Assembly (NCBI GenBank): GCA_963849635.1
Contig: CAWKIA010000030.1
Location: 258,473-322,472, forward strand
Source: CAVRUD01 sp963849635
GTDB taxonomy: Bacteria > Chloroflexota > Chloroflexia > Thermomicrobiales > UBA6265
Length of the DNA stretch: 64,000 nt
Reading direction: 5' to 3'
Positions 59,038 to 64,000 of this stretch are shown here, piece by piece. How positions within the stretch are numbered: position 1 is the stretch's first letter; each line of letters opens with the position of its first letter. The position numbers and the translations under genes were made by a program. The notes under the pieces were generated by a model. It was not told the DNA's origin. It was given only the letters and a program-made list of their open reading frames with translations, and searched no databases.

Positions 59038-60527
59038 TCACGGAATTGCGCGGCGGGCGAGGCGGCGTTTCCAGGGGTGGGCGAGGGTGGGCCGCCCGTG
59101 GACGATGGTTTTGGGTCGGGCCGCCGCCGACACGGATGCGGTGGCGGCTTGTGGGCGTGGGTCGGGGGCCGGGGCGGGGCGCGGCGGGGGTGCCGTGGGG
59201 ACTGGGCGGCGCCGACGGGTCGCGCGCAGGCGCCGCCACAGCGCGGGCCACTCGGTGTCCCAGCGCCCGTTGGCGAGCAGATTCCGCAGGGCCAGCATCG
59301 GATCGACGTTGGGCCGGGCCCAGTGCATCCCCGCGCCCTTGAGCCGCGCTTCGACCACCAGTTTGTTGGCGCTCTCGACGCAGCCGCTGCCGATCGGGAA
59401 GCCCGCCGCGGCCAGGGCGTGATAGCGGATCTGCTCCCGGCGCGTCGCCAGGTAGGCGGCGACCCCGGCCACCACGGCGCGGACCTCCGCCCCCAGCCCC
59501 GGCCCCGCCGTCAGGGCGGCCAGCGCCGCCAGCACCGCGTCCTCCTGCCCGTGGCGCAGCGCGTGCGCCTGGAATCCGAGCCACTCGCTGGCCGCCGCCG
59601 TCCCGGCCCCGAAGACCGCCTGCGCCGCGGCGCCGAGGTGCGCGACAGCGTGGGGAAAATCCAGGACGCGCACGGCGTCGGGCCGATGCAGGTCGACGAA
59701 GCCCTGACACCAGGCGGCCCCGTCAGTGACCGCCACCACCGTCCCGGCGGTCGCCGTCCCCCGTCGGTGCGTCTCCCCGGTCGCCAGCCGCCCGAACGTC
59801 GCCGCGTCGGTCAGGCGGGAGAAATAGGAGAGCTGGGCCGTTCGTGGCCCGCCGTTCCCGGCGACGATCTCGCCGACGGCCAGCGTCTTGACCTCGGCCC
59901 AGACCCCGGCCCGCCAGCGGCACCATCGCCCCATCGACGCTCACCAGTTGCACCGCGGGACCGGGTGGCGGATCGGGCAGCGTCCGTTCCAGCGCCGCGA
60001 CGGCCGCCGTCTCCACTCGCCACCTGGGCCGCCCCGGCCGCCTCGGTCAGCCGCCGCGCGGTCTCCGCTCCGACCTGCACGCCGGTGAAGTGGGCCAGCA
60101 GCCGGGCCGCTTCGGTGAAGGGAACGCAGGCGCCAAGCCGGACGATGCTCTCCACCAGCCACGGCGTGAGCGGACTGCCCCGGAGCAGCCCCAGGCGGTC
60201 ATCGAGGGGGGAAAGCCCGGCGCCGCAGGCCGGGCAGCTCAGGTACGGGCGGGTCAATTCCAGCGGCGCGTCACCCGCGGTCCGCAGGGTCCGGGTGCGT
60301 GTCCCGCGGCGCACCAACCGCTCCCCGCAGCCGGGGCAGCGCTCCTCGTCGTCCGGGGCATCGGCGGCCACCTCGGCCAGCAACGCGGCGCGGGCATTGC
60401 GCAGCCCCTCATCCAGCCGCTGTTCGATCTCGGTCAGGGTGGCGTCCGGGTGGGCGCGGCGCCAGGCCCGTAAATCCGTCTCAGCGGCGGCCAGCGCGGC
60501 CTGGAAGCGGGTCGACTCGTCGGCCAT
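59038..60527 (-). CDS. ISKra4-family transposase (two frameshifts)
   Basis: About 495 residues after removing extra bases near 60020 and 59917. The N-terminus has a helical segment and a zinc-ribbon pair (ERCPGCGERLVRRG, LSCPACGAGLSPLDD). The middle has LVSVDGAMVPL and TLAVGEIVAG, with D in AVTDGAAW and HAVAHL. The C-terminus has the family hallmark GFPIGSGCVESANKLVVEARLKGAGMHW. This is the ISKra4 transposase layout. The ATG at 60527 has AAGGAG upstream. I could not delimit terminal repeats. With two shifts it is probably inactive, unless the shifts are sequence errors. Confidence 0.82.
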
Positions 60528-60717
60528 GGGATGGCTCCTTGGCGAGCACGGGTACACTCGCCCCCAGCTTACCCACTCCACGCTTCATGCAAAATCATGA
60601 GGCGCACCCCGACACGGCAGCGTCGCGCTCGGCTAAGCCGCGGCCGGAGTCAGGTACGGGCGATGGGTGGACCCGATGCCCGGATTGCGGAGGGCGTACC
60701 CCGACGATCTGGCCGCG

Positions 60718-61755
60718 TCATATCGCGGTGGCCGTTACCAGGGTCTGGTCGGCGATCGGTGGCACCAGATCGTTGAGGTCGAAGGAGCAGCCGCCGATCC
60801 AGAGCACGGCGGCGCCGTGGTCGGGGTCACTTTCGTTTCGCCGACACCCGCCCGGCGTTGTCGATGTCGCGGGCGACGCCGTAGACGCCGCCACGGGTGC
60901 CCAGATCGATCAGGCGATCCCCGTCCCAGACGGCGGCGTGCAGGCCGGAGCCAGGCGGCTGGAACTCGCCGGCGATCTGCCCGCGGTCGTTGACCCCGTG
61001 GGCCGCGCTGGGGACCGCGGCGTCGAGGCCGCCGTGGACGTTGAGGTCGATCATCTGCCCCCTGTCCCACAGGAAGGCGTGGAACTGGTTGTCGGCCGTC
61101 TCGGCGGCGCCGACGATCTGCCCCGCCTCGTTGATGTCGTGGCGCCGCCCTGGTCGCCGCCAAGGGTCCCGAGGTCGGTGACTTGGCCGTCGTCCCAGCG
61201 GACGGGATGCGGCTGACTGAACTCGCCGGTCGATCGCCCCGCCGACGATCTGCCCGGCATCGTTGATCGCGCTGGCCGCGCCGGTCTGGCCGGAGAGCGT
61301 GGCCAGCACAGTGGGCTGCCCATCCTTCCACACGAGGGGATGGGAGCGGACGGTCAGGAACTCACGGGCGGAACCGACAACCTGTCCGGTGGCGTTGACG
61401 TCCACCGCCACGGTGCCGTCCTTGGGTTCGAGGGTGGGCGGCGCCCTCCTCACGGATTAGCGCGGGTGCCAGCAGTTCCTGGAGTGTTCCAGCGGTCCAC
61501 AGGAAGGCACGGTCGAGCGGCAAGCCCGAATCGGGCACGGGCCGTCGGCAAACCCGACAACCTGCCCGGCGGCATTGAGGTTGAGCGCGACCCACTCGAC
61601 CCCCCGAACGTGCCGAGGTCCGTCAGGGTGTACCGCGGGGGCGGGGGACAATCGCCGGCGACCGGCGTGCCGCCTTGGGCCAATGCCACGGGCGGTCCGG
61701 GGATGAGTAGCCCGAGGACGAGCGCGATCGGCCCGAGACGAGGGCGTCCAAGCAT
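60718..61755 (-). pseudogene. secreted HAF-repeat protein, multiply frameshifted
   Basis: From an ATG at 61755 (GAGGAGG upstream) a signal peptide reads LGPIALVLGLLIPGPPVALAQ, followed by TLTDLGTFGG. At least four shifts later the frame recovers HAF-type repeats: ALNLNAAGQVVGFADG, VAVDVNATGQVVGSAR, AINDAGQIVGG, DINEAGQIVGAAETADNQFHAFLWDRGQMIDL and GVNDRGQIAGEF. It ends DLNDLVPPIADQTLVTATAI before the TGA at 60718. HAF proteins are extracellular repeat proteins of unknown role. About 345 residues if intact; as it stands it cannot give one product. Confidence 0.75.
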
Positions 61756-61957
61756 ATCCACGACCTCCTCTTGGCGCGGGTCCCGACGGTCGGCGGGCCC
61801 AGGGCGCTGCGGCACGCCAGCCGGAACCACCAAGTTCGCGCATCCGTCCGATGACGTGTTCCCCGTCCGGACCCGCGCCGGGTGCTCAACGATGCCATGC
61901 GCAAAGTTCGGCAGCGATGGATCACCCCGTCCCCCGGGAGCGCCCGGGTCGCCGAAC

Positions 61958-62687
61958 CTAGAAGCTGCCGTCGCGGGCGCTGACGACGAAGTCGTCGCAC
62001 GGCTGCCCGCCCAGCGGCAGCTCGACCGTCGCCGCCTCGCCCTCCAGCAGCGCCACAACTGCCTGGTGCGAGGCAAACCCAACGATGGCGCCGCCTGGCT
62101 CCAGGCAGAACGCCACGAGCCAGGCGCTTTCCCGCACATCGGTCCCGAGGTTGCGCACCTCAACCACGATCCGGTCGCCGTCGAGCCGAGCCGACGTGAC
62201 CTCCAGGTCCTCCTCGGGGTCGGCGAAGAACGGGTCCGCGGCCACGGCGATGGCGCGGTACTTGACCGTCGCCGCGGCCGGCGTCCCCGTCGGGCAGCGG
62301 CAGCACCGCCATCGCGACGCCGCCGGCCGGCACGAACCCGGGCTGCACCCCCTCGTCGATTTCTTCGTTGGACCAGGAGGTGCTATAGCTGGTGTCGGCC
62401 ACCCAGGCCAGCTCGCCGGCCCCGTCCAAACCGGCCGCCATGACCCGCAGCGTGGCGGGCTCGGCGAGGCCGTTGCGGGCGAGGACGAGCGCGTGGTCGC
62501 CGACGAGACCGGCGGCCACCACCGCCGACCCGTCGTCGGCCCCCGGCAGGAGGGCGAGCCCGGGCCCGGTGACGAGCCCACCGCCCTCGGCGGCGGGCGT
62601 CCCCTGGGCGCCGCCGGGTCGGGGGCCCCGGCCGAGGACGGCGGCGAGGAGGACGAGGAGGGCGAGGGCGAGGCGAGTACGGCGCAT
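61958..62687 (-). CDS. secreted hypothetical protein (one frameshift)
   Basis: About 242 residues after removing one G near 62287. A signal peptide (RRTRLALALLVLLAAVLGRG) is followed by GLVTGPGLALLPGADDGS, beta-rich sequence (LRVMAAGLDGAGELAWVAD) and, after the shift, ATVKYRAIAVAADPFFADPEEDLEV and RIVVEVRNLGTDVRESAWLVAFCLE. The latter recalls FxLYD-type domains of exported proteins. The ATG at 62687 has AGGAGG upstream. Function unknown. Confidence 0.68.
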
Positions 62688-62835
62688 CGGACAAACCTCC
62701 TGGTAACCGGACGGTCGGGCCACGGCGAGTGCAGCGCTGGGATGCTACGCCCGGCCGCGTGGACGGCAGTCTACCAAACCCTCCCGGCGCGTGCCGCACG
62801 ACTCGGCTCCGGGTGCCGACGACATCGCTGCCGGG

Positions 62836-62860
62836 GTCTCAGAAACGAGGATTTCAAGAC
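62836..62860 (+). repeat. dyad-repeat site G
   Basis: Arms GTCTCAGAAA and TTTCAAGAC with centre CGAGGA, plus orientation. The preceding ~75 bases (from CTACCAAACCC at 62770) are clearly similar to those before site C, so the repeated unit here is about 100 bases. Confidence 0.7.
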
Positions 62861-63018
62861 GCTCGCGGATACGAGCATCCTGTCCGCGCATCAGGCCTGT
62901 TCAGCGCGGACCGTATACTCCCGTTTGCCAACGAGCGACGCGGGCCAGGAGCGCCCGGCCCGCGTCGCTCCATTCGTCTCGGAAGGGGGGCGATCGCGCG
63001 CCGAACGCCCGATAGGGT

Positions 63019-63734
63019 TTAAGAGGGGCATGACCCCGGCACGAACGACTGCCCCGCACAGGTCGCGAAGCAGTCATTGCCGTAGGTGGTCCCGTTGCAG
63101 CCGCACACCGGGAAGAACTCAATCGTGCAAAGACCGTCGCAAAAGTCCGGCAGCGACGCGCAGGTCCCCGCTTCGCCGCAGGTTTGCACGCAGTACTCGC
63201 CCGCGGCGCAGGCGGCGCTGTTCAGGCAACCGCCGCACGCCCCGTCGATACACGCTTCGTTGCCGCAGGCGCCGACGGCCTCCGGCAGGTGGCGGCGCTC
63301 GCCACGCAGACGGGCGGATCGCTGCACGCATCCGCGGCCTCACCGCACACGTCGCCTGAGCCCGTCGGCTCCTGGCCGCAGGACCCGGCCGCGGTGCAAA
63401 CAGTTCTGGCGCACGGGTTGCTCGACGCCGGGCAGCAACTGCCCACCCGGGTCGTCGGGTCGACGCAGGTCAATTCATCCGCGGCGCAGCATGCGCCGAT
63501 GTAGTCCTCGTGGGCCAGGTGTGCTGGCACGGATGCCGTCGCCACGCTGATGGTCGCTTGGTCCGCGGTCCCCGGCTTGTGGCAGAGCGCGGTTTTTTGG
63601 GCATCGGCGCTTACCGTCCGGACGCGACCCAGGCCGGCGCCGAACGCGCCGCCGACCAGCAGCCGTGCGAAGCCCCGTCGGGTCGTGCCGCCCGCCAGCG
63701 TCTTTGCCATGCGATCGAATCGTTGGTCATCCAC
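63019..63734 (-). CDS. Tat-exported Cys-rich protein with Kazal-like domain (one frameshift)
   Basis: About 238 residues if one base lost near 63290 is restored. A Tat signal (TTRRGFARLLVGGAFGAGLG) leads to TALCHKPGTADQATISVA, a motif common in secreted proteins, then a long Cys-rich section (CCAADELTCVDPTTRVGSCC, CARTVCTAAGSCGQEPTG). The end FFPVCGCNGTTYGNDCFATC fits a Kazal-type inhibitor fold (PVCGxDGxTYxNxC). It may inhibit proteases or serve as a disulfide-rich surface protein. GTG at 63734 has GGAG upstream. Confidence 0.72.
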
Positions 63735-64000
63735 CGCGGTTCGTCTCCTCGCTGCGCCAGGCATCCGACGACCCGGCCGTCCGGCATACAGCCCTTGCCG
63801 AATGCACTCGGTGTCTCACCCCGACTTCGCACATACGATCCTGCCTCCGTCGTGCCGACGACAAAGCGACCTCGCCTTCGGCGATACCGGAGTGCCTAAG
63901 GCCAAGAAGTTCGGGTTGGCAGATAGAGCCATCATAGCCTGGTCTGGTGATCCGTCAATCCTATACGGAACTTTTCCTCGCCGGGTCCGCCGTCTCGAAA
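63735..64000. other. window end, with a partial dyad site H
   Basis: No gene is seen. The last nine bases (63992-64000, GTCTCGAAA) match the left arm of the dyad repeat, suggesting another copy that the window edge cuts. Confidence 0.4.

Noticed and set aside
43120..62860. Integron attC sites as the explanation of the dyad repeats
   Set aside because: The copies lack the RYYYAAC/GTTRRRY core boxes, genes lie on both strands, some units hold several genes and no integron integrase is present in the window.
1..64000. tRNA or rRNA genes
   Set aside because: No sequence with a recognisable tRNA cloverleaf or conserved rRNA core was found by eye on either strand; a covariance search would be needed to exclude them fully.

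Overview
This is high-GC bacterial chromosomal DNA. The gene content resembles Chloroflexota, class Thermomicrobia (Sphaerobacter-like): F420-type luciferase-like oxidoreductases, several large AAA/NB-ARC regulators with C-terminal LuxR helix-turn-helix domains, Tat-exported enzymes, an MMPL exporter and many intergenic hairpin repeats. The class-level assignment is inference from family content; there is no rRNA, tRNA or marker gene here to prove it.

Region 1 (1-8.8 kb) holds a partial DUF488 gene, a response regulator/histidine kinase pair, YceI, a SnoaL-like protein, a Tat-exported SMP-30 family protein, a ParD antitoxin beside a broken ParE toxin, and an MFS exporter. Region 2 (8.9-24 kb) is almost entirely minus strand. 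It carries a covalent-flavin BBE oxidoreductase, a nucleotidyltransferase-like protein, a formyltransferase, two methyltransferases, SnoaL-like proteins and three cupins. A DUF3574/DoxX/cupredoxin-like operon follows, then an NB-ARC/LuxR regulator and an EamA transporter. The enzyme mix resembles a small-molecule tailoring cluster under a large ATP-dependent activator. Region 3 (24.7-43 kb) has a second NB-ARC/LuxR paralogue, MFS and MMPL exporters with TetR regulators, two LLM oxidoreductases, a PAP2 phosphatase fused to a kinase-like domain, a DinB protein, a protein built of hexapeptide repeats ending in a cysteine ladder, and a membrane MutS-like ATPase.

Region 4 (43-64 kb) looks like accessory DNA. 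It contains a third NB-ARC/LuxR regulator followed by an AMP-forming ligase and a serine hydrolase, then a Tat protein, a monooxygenase-like protein, a hydrolase-cyclase-LuxR fusion, a NUDIX protein, an MFS exporter, an IS630 element inserted in a DUF3307 gene, a small Cys-containing protein, a SoxC-like molybdoenzyme with a cytochrome c, an ISKra4-type transposase, a HAF-repeat protein and two secreted proteins. A 26-bp dyad (arms GTCTCAGAAA and TTTTTGAGAC around a six-base centre) recurs about eight times at the borders of these gene blocks. I found no copy in the first 43 kb. It divides the region into cassette-like units and is the best candidate here for an undescribed recombination-site system.

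Many genes from 23 kb onward carry single-base frameshifts, most of them one extra base. These could be real decay or assembly errors, so single-frameshift genes are annotated here as one gene spanning the shift.
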